Source: Turneriella sp. (GTDB taxonomy: Bacteria; Spirochaetota; Leptospiria; Turneriellales; Turneriellaceae). Taken from it: 64,000 nucleotides of DNA. The translations under genes and the position numbers were made by a program. Below the pieces are notes generated by a model. That model was not told where the DNA came from, made no database searches, and was given only the letters and a program-made list of their open reading frames with translations. Positions 41,241 through 50,477 of the stretch are shown here, piece by piece (the first letter of the stretch is position 1; every line of letters starts with the position of its first letter). The stretch spans positions 1 through 64,000 of the forward strand of contig JABARV010000021.1 in assembly GCA_019186965.1 (NCBI GenBank), read 5' to 3'.

Positions 41241-43337
41241 TTAAGGAAACTTCCACGCGGTATGCAAATCTAACGAAAACGTCAATATAGACGCATTGTA
41301 GAAGTCGTGTGCTTTACCTAAATAAAAATAGTAGTAACGGTGGCTTACGGTAAATGTAAGCGGCGAGCGAAGAGTAAAGACAATGGAATTGTTAAGTTCT
41401 AGCCTGTTACGCCATTCGCCACCTGTGGATGTAGACGAAAAAGAATCGAAAGAGAGGTTATACGTAATTCCTTTAAAAAACTCCCACTGTATTTTCAATG
41501 TCGCCTCTATACCGCCGAATGCATCGTTTACAGGATCTAAAATTTGTTTTTCCAAACCGAGACCCAAGCGTCCCGTAAAAATTCCAACCGAAAATTCACC
41601 ACCCGCAGTTTCGCGCAAAAAACTGGGGCGCAATCCCGTCGTTGGGTCACGTACGATGACGGTGTCGATACGGTTTCTTTGGTAAGGGTTTATATACCAT
41701 TCGGTATTGTACGTATACGTTACGTCGCCGCGTAATAAATTTCGGATGATTTCACTACTTTGGCGCATATAATAGATATAGGGGTTGATTGAAAATGCAT
41801 GGCGGCGGTTATACAAAAGAAATTTAATATTATTTTCAAGTCCCCATTTAAAATACGAGTCTGTAGGCTGCCCCGGTGGAGTTTCGATAGCAGGTGGATT
41901 TTTTATACTCCCTGCTTCGTAGAGGTTCGAGAGATTGAAGGTTGTAATAAGGCGAAACCGTGAATCTGCAATTTTATCGGGTGGTGTACTCTCTTCACGT
42001 TTTGCAAAACTAACTATGGCATCGCTAATCCCAAACCACTGCGTTACCCCTACAAGAGCACGCGAATTTTCACGTTGTGCAAGTTCAAAGCCACGCTGCG
42101 TTGCACAAATACGGTACGCAAGGTTGTCCTGTGTTGGATACCCTGTGATTTTAGTTCCATCAAAACCGGAATATACAAGCCCCGGATATTTTTGGTAAAA
42201 TTGTTGTAGCGCACCTGCTGTCATTTTGAATGCAAAGATATTGTAGTCGTTTTCGACATTGTAGCGTATTTGGTTAGCATGCGTAAACGTCGAATTTCCC
42301 GTAGGTGCAATATCTGTTGCTTCGATAAAAGATACATCGCAGTTTGATTCGTTACGTACTACATCGGCGGCAAATTGGGCGTTAAGTTGAATGGGAGAAA
42401 AATGTGTTTCTTTACGTGTGCCGTCTTCGTCGGCAGCATACCATTTTTGCCACAACCTTAGGCGACGCATAAAGGAAGGCGGTGGCTCGGTGTTTTTAGG
42501 AGTGTCGAGAAGGTCTTCGTTTTGCTGCTCTACTAACTGCCAACCTGTCCGCGTTTGTGTTAAACGTACTTTAGTAAGCGACGCCTCCTGTGGAAGCGCT
42601 AAAAGGCGTCTACCATCAGGAAGTTCGATGCGGCTTATAGGGCTTTGCCCCAACGCGCTTTGTGCATCCCCTCCACAAATGAGTATGTCTATCTCTTTGT
42701 GCTTAGCAAGTATTTGGATTGCGCCTTCTACAGAAACGCTTGTGAGTACAACGACGATATCCGGTTTTTCTTTAAGTGCGCGTTTTAGCGTATCGTCCAA
42801 AACAGTTTCGGGTTCGCTGAGTTTTAGTTCGAGCGCTTCGGCCTCTTCGTACGCCACAAGCGAGCGTGCGGAGGTTAGTCCTATAACCGCTGCTTTTACC
42901 TGTCCCTTATTGATTATTGAAAACGGTTCAAAAAGAGGTTCTTTGTCGCGAAAAATATTTGCGGAAACAAGGCGGATACCGCGTGCACGGCGGATATACT
43001 CAAGGCTTTCGGCGCCAATGTTGAGGTCTTGCGCGGCGACAATACCTGCGTCAAGGCGAACCATCTGGAAATAATCTGCGGTAAGAGAACCAAAGCTAAA
43101 GCGCGAAAGCCGTCCGGGGTAAAAAGCATTGCCTAAATCAAAATGGAACACATTTGGATTTACTTCTTTTACCGAACGCAACACCGAGGCAATGCGTAGT
43201 AATGTGTTGTCTGTATCTTTTGCTTCGAGAGGAAACCTTCCCGCGAGGTTCGACGTTAAATATAAAGTAATTTCTTTTGCTACCACAGCATGCGTGAAAA
43301 TAAGTAAGGATAGAAAAAATTTTAAAACAGTGTGCAT
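41241..43337 (-). CDS. degenerate 5'-nucleotidase/metallophosphoesterase with a C-terminal beta-barrel-like domain
   Basis: The 698-aa exported protein (signal peptide to about Ala20) has the layout of UshA-type 5'-nucleotidases, but all metal motifs are altered: DxHG is SNLAG, GD is LGN, GNHE is AQDL, the single His motif is TSVS, and GHxH is GGDA. The nucleotidase C-terminal domain follows, and from about residue 500 aromatic alternating strands run to the final WKFP, like an outer-membrane barrel. It is likely a pseudoenzyme or binding protein at the outer membrane. It overlaps the upstream lipoprotein gene by one base (TAATG). Confidence 0.75.
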   Translation of the reverse strand: MHTVLKFFLSLLIFTHAVVAKEITLYLTSNLAGRFPLEAKDTDNTLLRIASVLRSVKEVNPNVFHFDLGNAFYPGRLSRFSFGSLTADYFQMVRLDAGIVAAQDLNIGAESLEYIRRARGIRLVSANIFRDKEPLFEPFSIINKGQVKAAVIGLTSARSLVAYEEAEALELKLSEPETVLDDTLKRALKEKPDIVVVLTSVSVEGAIQILAKHKEIDILICGGDAQSALGQSPISRIELPDGRRLLALPQEASLTKVRLTQTRTGWQLVEQQNEDLLDTPKNTEPPPSFMRRLRLWQKWYAADEDGTRKETHFSPIQLNAQFAADVVRNESNCDVSFIEATDIAPTGNSTFTHANQIRYNVENDYNIFAFKMTAGALQQFYQKYPGLVYSGFDGTKITGYPTQDNLAYRICATQRGFELAQRENSRALVGVTQWFGISDAIVSFAKREESTPPDKIADSRFRLITTFNLSNLYEAGSIKNPPAIETPPGQPTDSYFKWGLENNIKFLLYNRRHAFSINPYIYYMRQSSEIIRNLLRGDVTYTYNTEWYINPYQRNRIDTVIVRDPTTGLRPSFLRETAGGEFSVGIFTGRLGLGLEKQILDPVNDAFGGIEATLKIQWEFFKGITYNLSFDSFSSTSTGGEWRNRLELNNSIVFTLRSPLTFTVSHRYYYFYLGKAHDFYNASILTFSLDLHTAWKFP

Positions 43338-43879
43338 TAAGGCGTTTGGGGCTTATTTTTTAACTCGGAAAGTTCACGGCGCAATAATTCGAGTTCCTTT
43401 TCTTGCGCAAATTGCTTTTCTGCGGCTTCTTTAGTAAGCTTTTCTCTCTCTTTGGCTGCTTTTTGTTGCGCATCGGAAAGCTCGTCTTGGAGCTTTTTTT
43501 GTGTCTCGTTCGCCTTTTGTGTTAACTGTTCGTTTAATTGTGTTAATCTACGAATTTTGCCAACGCTATCCGATTCTAAAATTTTAATTTTTTCGGTGAG
43601 GTTGGTAATTTGTGTCTCAAGCGTTTTCATTTTCGCAGCTTGCTTGTCTTCTTGCGCTAAAAAACTTGCTTTTTGTTTTTCTACTTCAGCTTTTGCATGC
43701 TCAATTTGTCTTGTTAGCTCCAAATTTTCGTCACGCAAAATTTGGTTTTCTCTTTCTAAAAGTGCGGTCTTGCGTTGTATGAGGGCGCGTTCGGCGATAA
43801 CTTGGTCGCTCGAACGGGTTTGCCAGTTTGCACAAGAAACCAAAAAAAATAACAAGAGGAGTGAAAAAAGATACCGCAT
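43337..43879 (-). CDS. coiled-coil lipoprotein
   Basis: The 180-aa product has a signal peptide ending in FLVSC (Cys about 16) and is then one long heptad-patterned coiled coil of Glu/Gln/Lys/Leu residues (about 30-172). It probably spans part of the periplasm from a membrane anchor. Its stop and the next ATG overlap, so it is made together with the pseudo-nucleotidase and may be its partner. Confidence 0.8.
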   Translation of the reverse strand: MRYLFSLLLLFFLVSCANWQTRSSDQVIAERALIQRKTALLERENQILRDENLELTRQIEHAKAEVEKQKASFLAQEDKQAAKMKTLETQITNLTEKIKILESDSVGKIRRLTQLNEQLTQKANETQKKLQDELSDAQQKAAKEREKLTKEAAEKQFAQEKELELLRRELSELKNKPQTP

Positions 43880-43882
43880 AAA

Positions 43883-44899
43883 CTATAAGTGAATTTTCAC
43901 TCCCTCGCCGTGAACAAGTTTTCCCATAACTGCTGCTTTTGGAAAAAATGCACGGATACTGTTTAGTTCACGCTCGTCGGCAAGCAGAATAAGCCCTGTT
44001 CCCATGTTAAACGCGTGGAATAATTTATCCCTTTCTACAAATTTTTCCAATGTTTCTGTAGCCTTTAGGTGAAACGGCTCGGGATGGTCAATTAACGCAC
44101 CAAAAGCGGGGGCAATGATACGCGGGAGGTTTTCGTAAATTCCGCCACCTGTAATGTGCGCGATTCCCTTTATAGGAACTTTTTCGAGAAGCCGTGGAAT
44201 TTCATGATAAATACGCGTGGGTGCAAGCCACGTCCGTATAAGTTCCGCACGGTCGGCAACCATTGTTTGGAATGTAATAGAATCTTCTTTTTCTAGTTGG
44301 TTAAAAATTTTTCGTACAAGCGAAAATCCGTTGGAATGGAGTCCCGAAGACGGAATTCCCACAAGAATGTCTCCTGCTTTTTGTTCGTCGAAATTCGGTA
44401 GATTTCGGTTGCGCGGTACAAATCCGACAGCAAAGCCGGCGAGGTCAAAATCGTCATCTGCCATAACCCCTGGGTGCTCGGCGGTTTCACCTCCCATTAG
44501 AGCCATTGGCGTGGCGGCGCATGCGGCAACGATGCTTGCAAGCACTTTGTTGTACCACTTTTCGTCAAGACGACCACAGGCTATATAATCTAAGAAAAAA
44601 GCGGGAGTCGCACCTGAACAAAAAAGGTCGTTTACACACATTGCAACAAGATCTTGGCCAATCCCTTCAAGATAATTAAATCGGCGCAAGAGCTGTGTTT
44701 TAGTTCCCACGCCGTCTGTTGTCGCGACGACATCAAATCCAGGAATTTGGAATACCTCAAAACGCCCAGCAAAGCCGCCATAACGCCCGACAACCTCACC
44801 GACGTTTGGTACTTTATGTGTTGCAGAAATTTTTTCCTTTAAGTCGTGTATGAGCTTTTGTGCGTATTCAGTATCTACACCAGAAGATTTATAGTCCAT
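43883..44899 (-). CDS. purM: phosphoribosylformylglycinamidine cyclo-ligase (AIR synthetase)
   Basis: PurM makes aminoimidazole ribotide with ATP in purine synthesis. The 338-aa protein has MDYKSSGVDTEYAQKLI, VATTDGVGTKTQLL near residue 60, AMCVNDLFCSGATPAFFLDYIACG near 85, LMGGETAEHPGVM and GIAHITGGGIYENLPRI. Other purine genes are not nearby. It is 3 bp upstream of the coiled-coil lipoprotein. Confidence 0.96.
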   Translation of the reverse strand: MDYKSSGVDTEYAQKLIHDLKEKISATHKVPNVGEVVGRYGGFAGRFEVFQIPGFDVVATTDGVGTKTQLLRRFNYLEGIGQDLVAMCVNDLFCSGATPAFFLDYIACGRLDEKWYNKVLASIVAACAATPMALMGGETAEHPGVMADDDFDLAGFAVGFVPRNRNLPNFDEQKAGDILVGIPSSGLHSNGFSLVRKIFNQLEKEDSITFQTMVADRAELIRTWLAPTRIYHEIPRLLEKVPIKGIAHITGGGIYENLPRIIAPAFGALIDHPEPFHLKATETLEKFVERDKLFHAFNMGTGLILLADERELNSIRAFFPKAAVMGKLVHGEGVKIHL

Positions 44900-44995
44900 A
44901 GGGCATCCAATTTTTTTTTGAGACAGGTTGCAAAAGCATAATATCGCAAACCCTTAGTTCTTGCCAATACACGCACAAAACAAAAACGGCAATCC

Positions 44996-45937
44996 ATGAT
45001 TACAAACTTTGCCCAAGTTGAAAAGAAAATTTTTGAGTATCCCATGCTGCGCATCGCCGTCGCGGCGGGGAACGACTCTGAAACCTTATACGCCGTCACC
45101 GAGGCACGCGACAAGCATATCGCCGAATCGGTGGTTGTGGGCGACGAAGAGAAAATCCACCAAATTGCAGAGCAAGAAAAACTTGATTTGCGTGGCATCG
45201 AGATCCACCACGAAGCCGACCCCGTGAAGGCGTCGCTGGCGGCGGTGAAATTAGTACACGACGGTTATGCCCAAATTTTTATGAAAGGCTACATCCACAG
45301 CGACGATTTTTTGCGTGCGGTGCTCGACAAAGAAATCGGCCTACGTACCGAAAATTTACTCAGCCACATTTTTATTTTGGAAGCGACGCATTTAGGTCGA
45401 TTGCTTTTCATCACCGACGGCGCGATGAACATCGCACCCACTCTCGAGCAAAAAGCGCAGATCATCAGTAACGCGGTGGCGCTCGCGCAGCTCTTTGAAA
45501 TCGACGCTCCCAAAGTAGCGGTGCTTTCGGCGGTTGAGGTTGTGACTCCCAAAATTGTGTCGACGATGGACGCTGCAGCCCTTGCTAAAATGAGTGATCG
45601 CAACCAATTTTCAGGCGGTATTGTCGATGGGCCACTCGCGCTCGACAACGCGATCAATCCGGCGGCGGCGAAGTATAAAAAAATTGGTGGGCCTGTCGCA
45701 GGCCAAGCGGATATCCTCCTTGTACCGGACATCGTTTCGGGGAATGCGCTCGCAAAGACATTCGCGCACATCACCGGCGGCACTGCGGCAGGCGTTATTT
45801 TTGGCGCCAAAGTGCCGGTGATACTGCCGTCGCGCGCCGATTCTAAAGCCTCAAAGTTTGCAGGCATCATGTGCGCAGTTTATGCGGCGGGTGCGAACAT
45901 GAAAAAACGTGTAAAGATAGGTAAGGTACACTTTTGA
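44996..45937 (+). CDS. ptb: phosphate butyryl/acetyltransferase (Ptb-like)
   Basis: It swaps CoA for phosphate on a short acyl-CoA. The 313-aa protein is of the phosphotransacetylase/Ptb fold: MLRIAVAAGNDSETLYAV near residue 15, KLVHDGYAQIFMKGYIHSDDFLRAVLDKEIGLR, VDGPLALDNAINPAAAKYKKIGGPVAGQADILLVPDIVSGNALAKTF and GAKVPVILPSRADS. Its length matches Ptb rather than full Pta. It overlaps ackA by 4 nt, so the two make ATP from an acyl-CoA. Confidence 0.9.
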   Translation: MITNFAQVEKKIFEYPMLRIAVAAGNDSETLYAVTEARDKHIAESVVVGDEEKIHQIAEQEKLDLRGIEIHHEADPVKASLAAVKLVHDGYAQIFMKGYIHSDDFLRAVLDKEIGLRTENLLSHIFILEATHLGRLLFITDGAMNIAPTLEQKAQIISNAVALAQLFEIDAPKVAVLSAVEVVTPKIVSTMDAAALAKMSDRNQFSGGIVDGPLALDNAINPAAAKYKKIGGPVAGQADILLVPDIVSGNALAKTFAHITGGTAAGVIFGAKVPVILPSRADSKASKFAGIMCAVYAAGANMKKRVKIGKVHF

Positions 45938-46983
45938 AAATTTTAGTCATCAACTGCGGTTCGGCAACTATCAAGGCGGATGTCTTTACTCAAGAAAACG
46001 GAGAACTTAGGTTTAGTGGAAAATCCCTCGCCGAAAATTTTAGCGATTATAAAGAAGCAATTTTAGGCATCGTTGCTGATTTTGAAAAGCGCGGTGTACT
46101 CAAAAGCGAAGAACTCACTGCGATTGGCCACCGCGTTGTGCACGGCGGACTCAAATTTTTTGAACCCGTGCTCATCAACAATGAGGTCATTCAAACAATA
46201 CGCGAGTATTGTATTTTCGCGCCGCTACACAATCCCGCGAATTTAGCGGGGATTGAATGCTCGATGGAGCGTTTCAAAGTGCCACAGGTCGCCGTGTTTG
46301 ATACCGCTTTCCACCAAACGATGCCACCCGTCGCCACGACGTATGCAATCCCACCTGTGCTTTCAAAAAAATACGACATCCGCCGTTACGGCTTCCACGG
46401 CCATTCGCACGAATACGTCACACGCGAGTGTGCAAAACAAATGAACATCCCTTACAACGAGTTTAATGCAATTTCACTTCACTTGGGAAACGGTGCGAGC
46501 ATCTGCTGTGTGCGCGGCGGCAAGAGTGTCGACACCAGCATGGGTTTTACACCGCTTGAGGGACTCGTGATGGGTTCGCGTTCGGGAGACATCGATGCGG
46601 GGTTACTCCTCTTTTTGCAAGAGGCGGAAAAACTTTCTCCCAAAGAAATGGATACACTCCTCAACAAGGAATCAGGACTCAAGGGACTGTGCGGCACAAA
46701 TGATATGCGTACGATTGAAAAGCGTGCCGCAGAAGGCGATGCCGACGCCACGCTTGCGCTTGAAATTTTTGTGGCGCGTGTGCGCAAATACGTGGGTGCT
46801 TACTTGATGCACGGTAAACCGCACGCTATCGTTTTTACGGCGGGTATTGGCGAGAACTCGAAAACCATCCGCGAAAAAATTTGTGCAAATCTGGAACACT
46901 TAAACCTACCACCGGTAGTCGTTATTAAAACCGACGAAGAAAAAATGATTGCGGAAGCGACGCTTTCTCTTTTAGGGCGATAA
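45934..46983 (+). CDS. ackA: acetate kinase
   Basis: It transfers phosphate from an acyl phosphate to ADP. The 349-aa protein has NCGSATIKADVF at the N-terminus, GHRVVHGG, VFDTAFHQTMPP, RRYGFHGHSHEYVT, LHLGNGASICCVRGGKSVDTSMGFTPLEGLVMGSRSGDID and FTAGIGENS, the acetate-kinase signatures. It is about 50 residues shorter than usual. The start is TTG, overlapping the ptb stop (TTGA). Confidence 0.93.
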   Translation: MKILVINCGSATIKADVFTQENGELRFSGKSLAENFSDYKEAILGIVADFEKRGVLKSEELTAIGHRVVHGGLKFFEPVLINNEVIQTIREYCIFAPLHNPANLAGIECSMERFKVPQVAVFDTAFHQTMPPVATTYAIPPVLSKKYDIRRYGFHGHSHEYVTRECAKQMNIPYNEFNAISLHLGNGASICCVRGGKSVDTSMGFTPLEGLVMGSRSGDIDAGLLLFLQEAEKLSPKEMDTLLNKESGLKGLCGTNDMRTIEKRAAEGDADATLALEIFVARVRKYVGAYLMHGKPHAIVFTAGIGENSKTIREKICANLEHLNLPPVVVIKTDEEKMIAEATLSLLGR

Positions 46984-46996
46984 AGAACCGTAACGA

Positions 46997-48283
46997 TTAA
47001 TGGAAATTTTTTAAAGGCCAGTAGCTCTGGTTTTCCATAGCTATAGCCTGGTACGCTGCCAAGAACCCACAGGCTACACTGGCATTCCTAAACCTTTCAC
47101 GGCCTAAAGGAAACTGGAAACGCGCAGTACGTGTTTCACTGCGCTTTCGGTTATAAATGCCGATATAAACTGTACCAACAGGTTTAGTCGGAGTTCCTCC
47201 GGTTGGTCCTGCAATGCCTGTAAATGCAATGGCAACATCGGTATCAAGGGCGTGTGCAACCCCTTCGGCCATGCTACGCGCACACTGTGCGCTCACGGCT
47301 CCGTGTTCAAGTAAAACTTCTTGGCTTACATTAATAAGAGAACTTTTTGCTTCGTTTGCATACGTTACAACTCCGCCTTTAAAGACGGCAGATACTCCTG
47401 GAATATCGGTAATCTGTTTTGCGGCAAGCCCGCCTGTACAACTTTCCGCAACAGAGATTGATAGGCGGTTTTTCGTTAAAAACTCCACAAGGTTCGCTAC
47501 AGGGCTTTCCATAATTTGTGCGGGAAAATTTTTTTCCAAAGAGGCACTAAATTCTTCAAATACACTTGCATCTTCGGAAGGGGCACGCAAAAAAAGACGG
47601 CACCCCCACGGCAACGCGTGTACGCCCAGAGTGAAGTTGGTAGGTTTTTCCAATTGTGAAAAAAGTTGGCTTTCTCCAACTCCCCACACAGGAATAATTT
47701 TCGTTGCGGAGCGCGTAACATTAAGGCTTTTTATTAAAGAGAGAACTTCACTCCACATTCCTCTAATCTCGTCGGGAAAACCAGGGAGTGCAATAAATGG
47801 AATTTCTGGAAAATAAATTCCGGGCGCAAGCCCTACCGAATTTTTTATGGCCTTCGCTGTAGAGGGAATACGCGCTTGCCTAAGCGCGGTTTCCAACGAA
47901 ATTTGGTGGCTGCTACCCTGTATTTGCATATCCATACGAGAAGCACGTTTTTCAAAAAAATAACGTGTACGTTTTTCGGCGTATGGATCGTATGCTGGCG
48001 TGTCGTTAAGCCACTTGCATAAAAGATCTACAGTCAAGTCGTCGGATGTAGGGCCAAGTCCCCCTGAATTGATGATGATATCGCCCGTTTCTCGAAGTTC
48101 GCTCCACGCACGTAAAATTTGTTCTTCGTTGTCGGGCAATACGCGGCTTTCTTTAAGCTCGAACCCCAAAGCGTAAAGTTCGGAGGCAAAAAATTGTGTA
48201 TTCTTATCAAGAATAAATCCGTTCATCACCTCGCTGCCGGTGATACAAAGACGTACGCCTTTCCGTATATACCCGTGTTCCAC
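46997..48283 (-). CDS. cinA: CinA / nicotinamide-nucleotide amidase-type protein
   Basis: The 428-aa protein has an N-terminal molybdopterin-binding-like domain (ITGSEVMNGFILDKNTQFFASEL…, NSGGLGPTSDDLT) and a C-terminal PncC amidase domain (SVAESCTGGLAAKQITDIPGVSAVFKGGVVTYANEAK…, AFTGIAGPTGGTPTKPVGTVYIGI). It repairs pyridine nucleotides by deamidating NMN. It follows infC by 6 bp and converges on ackA. Confidence 0.93.
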   Translation of the reverse strand: MEHGYIRKGVRLCITGSEVMNGFILDKNTQFFASELYALGFELKESRVLPDNEEQILRAWSELRETGDIIINSGGLGPTSDDLTVDLLCKWLNDTPAYDPYAEKRTRYFFEKRASRMDMQIQGSSHQISLETALRQARIPSTAKAIKNSVGLAPGIYFPEIPFIALPGFPDEIRGMWSEVLSLIKSLNVTRSATKIIPVWGVGESQLFSQLEKPTNFTLGVHALPWGCRLFLRAPSEDASVFEEFSASLEKNFPAQIMESPVANLVEFLTKNRLSISVAESCTGGLAAKQITDIPGVSAVFKGGVVTYANEAKSSLINVSQEVLLEHGAVSAQCARSMAEGVAHALDTDVAIAFTGIAGPTGGTPTKPVGTVYIGIYNRKRSETRTARFQFPLGRERFRNASVACGFLAAYQAIAMENQSYWPLKNFH

Positions 48284-48289
48284 AGGCTC

Positions 48290-48940
48290 TTAAGTGTTTG
48301 AATTTTCTTTTTCGCTATTGGCGTTTTGTGTGGTCGGTTTAGGTTTAGCGCCTTTGCTACGCAGTATCATGCTCATCATGCGGCCTTCAAGGTTTGGCTT
48401 TTTATCCATGTGTGCAGCTTCGGCGACTTTAGTATAGAATTCCGCTAATTTTTCTGCGCCCAAAGCGGTGTGTTGCATTTCACGGCCACGGAATTTCATT
48501 GTTACTTTTACGTTATCGCCTTCGTTTAAAAAACTGATTGCTTCTTTTGCTTTGCGCTCAAAGTCGCCAACGTCAATTTTGGGTCCCATTTTAATTTCTT
48601 TAATTTGGATAATCTTTTGTTTCTTTTTGGCTTCTTTTTCTTTCTTTGTCTTTTCGAATTTGAATTTGCCGTAATCGACCAAACGCACTACGGGAACATC
48701 TTGCCCTTTTGTAATTTCAACTAGATCGACCCCTTGCGCTTTAGCGCGTGCAAGAGCGTCTCTGCTCGACAAAATTTCTGCGCCTGTTTCGCCAATAACA
48801 CGAACTTTGTCTTCTGTTATTTCTTCGTTAATGCGGTGCTCGCGTACCGTGCGCCGTCCTCGTGAGAATCGGTTGAAACGGCCTTGGTCGCCGCCCCCTT
48901 GTGGTTTTTGGGGTGGGGGAAAGCTAGGCCTTTGTTGCAT
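48290..48940 (-). CDS. infC: translation initiation factor IF-3
   Basis: IF-3 binds the 30S subunit and checks start codons. The 216-aa protein has a Pro/Gln/Gly/Arg-rich N-terminal extension (about 30 residues), IF3-N (REHRINEEITEDKVRVIGETGAEI…VRLVDYGKFKFE), the basic linker and IF3-C (IKEIKMGPKIDVGDFERKAKEAISFL…VTMKFRGREMQH). A Lys/Asn tail is extra. The start is a plain ATG. rpmI and rplT, which usually follow, are missing; cinA follows instead. Confidence 0.95.
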   Translation of the reverse strand: MQQRPSFPPPQKPQGGGDQGRFNRFSRGRRTVREHRINEEITEDKVRVIGETGAEILSSRDALARAKAQGVDLVEITKGQDVPVVRLVDYGKFKFEKTKKEKEAKKKQKIIQIKEIKMGPKIDVGDFERKAKEAISFLNEGDNVKVTMKFRGREMQHTALGAEKLAEFYTKVAEAAHMDKKPNLEGRMMSMILRSKGAKPKPTTQNANSEKENSNT

Positions 48941-48960
48941 AAAGAATCATATTTTACTAA

Positions 48961-48992
48961 AAGACACCTCCTTTTTTACGAAGAGGGTGTCA
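48961..48992 (-). promoter_or_regulatory. attenuator-like hairpin in the infC leader
   Basis: On the minus strand GACACC (48991-48986) pairs with GGTGTC (48968-48963), followed by TTTT, as in a weak terminator. The 3' arm holds a strong ribosome-site sequence AAGGAGGTG (48973-48965), 24 nt before the infC ATG. An eight-codon ORF (48950-48924) starts between them and overlaps infC. This suggests control of infC by folding or termination. Confidence 0.45.
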
Positions 48993-49134
48993 AGTTCAAC
49001 TCTATTTTTGAGAGCTTACCTGCAAGAGGAATATTTTAGTTTTACAAAGTTGGCGCATAGATTTCCCATGAATAACGATTTACACGCACTCAAAAAAAAC
49101 GCATTCTGTGCCGCGTTGTAACGCATTAAAAATC

Positions 49135-50466
49135 ATGCCAGAATTCCATATCGAAGGCGGCCATAAAATCGGCGGCAGCATCACCCCACAAGGGAATAAA
49201 AACGAAGCATTGCCTGTACTGTGTGCTGCGCTCATGAATACGCACGAGGTCGTCATCCGCAACGTTCCACAGATTGAAGACATTAAGCACTTACTCAAAA
49301 TTATGGAAGCCGTTGGAGCGTCGATTACCACATTGGGCGATGGCCATTCGTATAAAATCCATACTCCAGAAATTCGGCTGAGCGAACTTCCCACCGAACT
49401 CGCTGCGGGCATTCGCGGTTCGGTGACTCTCTTGGGTCCGCTATTAGCGCGTGCAAAAAAAGTTTTTTTACCGCGCCCCGGAGGCGATAAAATTGGCCGC
49501 CGTCGTGTGGATACACACCTCCTTGCGCTCGCCGCGTTGGGTGCAAAGGTTCAGGTCTTCAACGACGGCTACATGCTCGAAGCCGAAAAGCTCACCGGTG
49601 CGCCGATTCTTTTAGACGAAGCGTCGGTGACCGGCACCGAAAACGCGGTGATGGCCGCCGCCTGTGCGCACGGTGTGACTCTCATTGAAAACGCTGCATC
49701 CGAACCACATGTGCAAGGACTATGCCGCTTTCTGGTCGCCCAAGGCGTGAAGATTGAAGGCATCGGCAGCAATATGCTGCGCATCCACGGTGTGGGTGGT
49801 TTTGAAAACTTGAAAGCCGCCGAGCATAAAATCGGCGCTGACTATTTAGAGATTGGTTCTTTTATCGCGATGGCGGCGATGACCGGTGGCGATCTCATTG
49901 TGAACGATGTCAATCCCATCGATTTGCGCATGATTAAATTTGTGTTTGAACGCGTCGGTGTGCAGTGGCGTTACCAAGAAAGTCCCAAAGCAGATGTACC
50001 CACTAATGCCTCGCGCATCGACTTGGTGATGAAATCGCCGTACGCGCTCAAAATCCAAACCGACGTGCATGGTGAAATTCCGAAAATCGACGACGCACCA
50101 TGGCCGATGTTCCCCGCCGATTTAATTTCAATTATCCTCACCGTCGCCACGCAGTGCGCGGGCACCGTCCTCATCCACGAAAAACTTTTTGAAAGCAGAT
50201 TGTACTTTACCGACAAGCTCATGGGTATGGGCGCGCAGATTGTTTTATGTGATCCACACCGCGCAGTCGTCATTGGGCCATCCAAACTTTACGGCAGCCG
50301 CATGACCTCGCCCGATATACGCGCAGGCATGGCGCTCGTCATCGCCGCGCTCGCCGCCGAGGGAAAATCGGTGATTCAAAACATCACGCAGATTGACCGT
50401 GGCTATGAAAACATCGATGCACGACTACGCACGCTCGGTGCAAAAATTGAGCGGGTCGGCACTTAG
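49135..50466 (+). CDS. murA: UDP-N-acetylglucosamine 1-carboxyvinyltransferase, Asp active-site type
   Basis: MurA transfers enolpyruvate to UDP-GlcNAc, the first committed step of peptidoglycan synthesis. The 443-aa protein has [55 protein letters not shown] and [25 protein letters not shown]. Asp118 replaces the usual catalytic Cys (E. coli Cys115), as in fosfomycin-insensitive enzymes. The frame continues to 49108, but homologues start at MPEFHIEGG. Its last 26 bases are repeated after the restriction genes. Confidence 0.95.
   Translation: MPEFHIEGGHKIGGSITPQGNKNEALPVLCAALMNTHEVVIRNVPQIEDIKHLLKIMEAVGASITTLGDGHSYKIHTPEIRLSELPTELAAGIRGSVTLLGPLLARAKKVFLPRPGGDKIGRRRVDTHLLALAALGAKVQVFNDGYMLEAEKLTGAPILLDEASVTGTENAVMAAACAHGVTLIENAASEPHVQGLCRFLVAQGVKIEGIGSNMLRIHGVGGFENLKAAEHKIGADYLEIGSFIAMAAMTGGDLIVNDVNPIDLRMIKFVFERVGVQWRYQESPKADVPTNASRIDLVMKSPYALKIQTDVHGEIPKIDDAPWPMFPADLISIILTVATQCAGTVLIHEKLFESRLYFTDKLMGMGAQIVLCDPHRAVVIGPSKLYGSRMTSPDIRAGMALVIAALAAEGKSVIQNITQIDRGYENIDARLRTLGAKIERVGT
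50441..50466 (+). repeat. direct repeat, left copy (3' end of murA)
   Basis: A 26-bp sequence ending in the murA stop TAG is identical to 52048-52073. The two copies bracket the restriction-modification genes exactly, so it is most likely a target duplication made on their insertion. Confidence 0.9.
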
Positions 50467-50477
50467 AGGGAAATAGC

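Noticed and set aside
42391-43074. 227-aa plus-strand ORF opposite the pseudo-nucleotidase gene
   Set aside because: It is Ser/Arg-rich antisense frame typical of a shadow; the minus-strand gene has a signal peptide and family pattern.
48950-48976. The strong AAGGAGGTG upstream of infC as the infC ribosome site
   Set aside because: It is 24 nt from the ATG, too far for direct use, and an in-frame TGA excludes a longer IF-3; it was reported as a possible control element instead.
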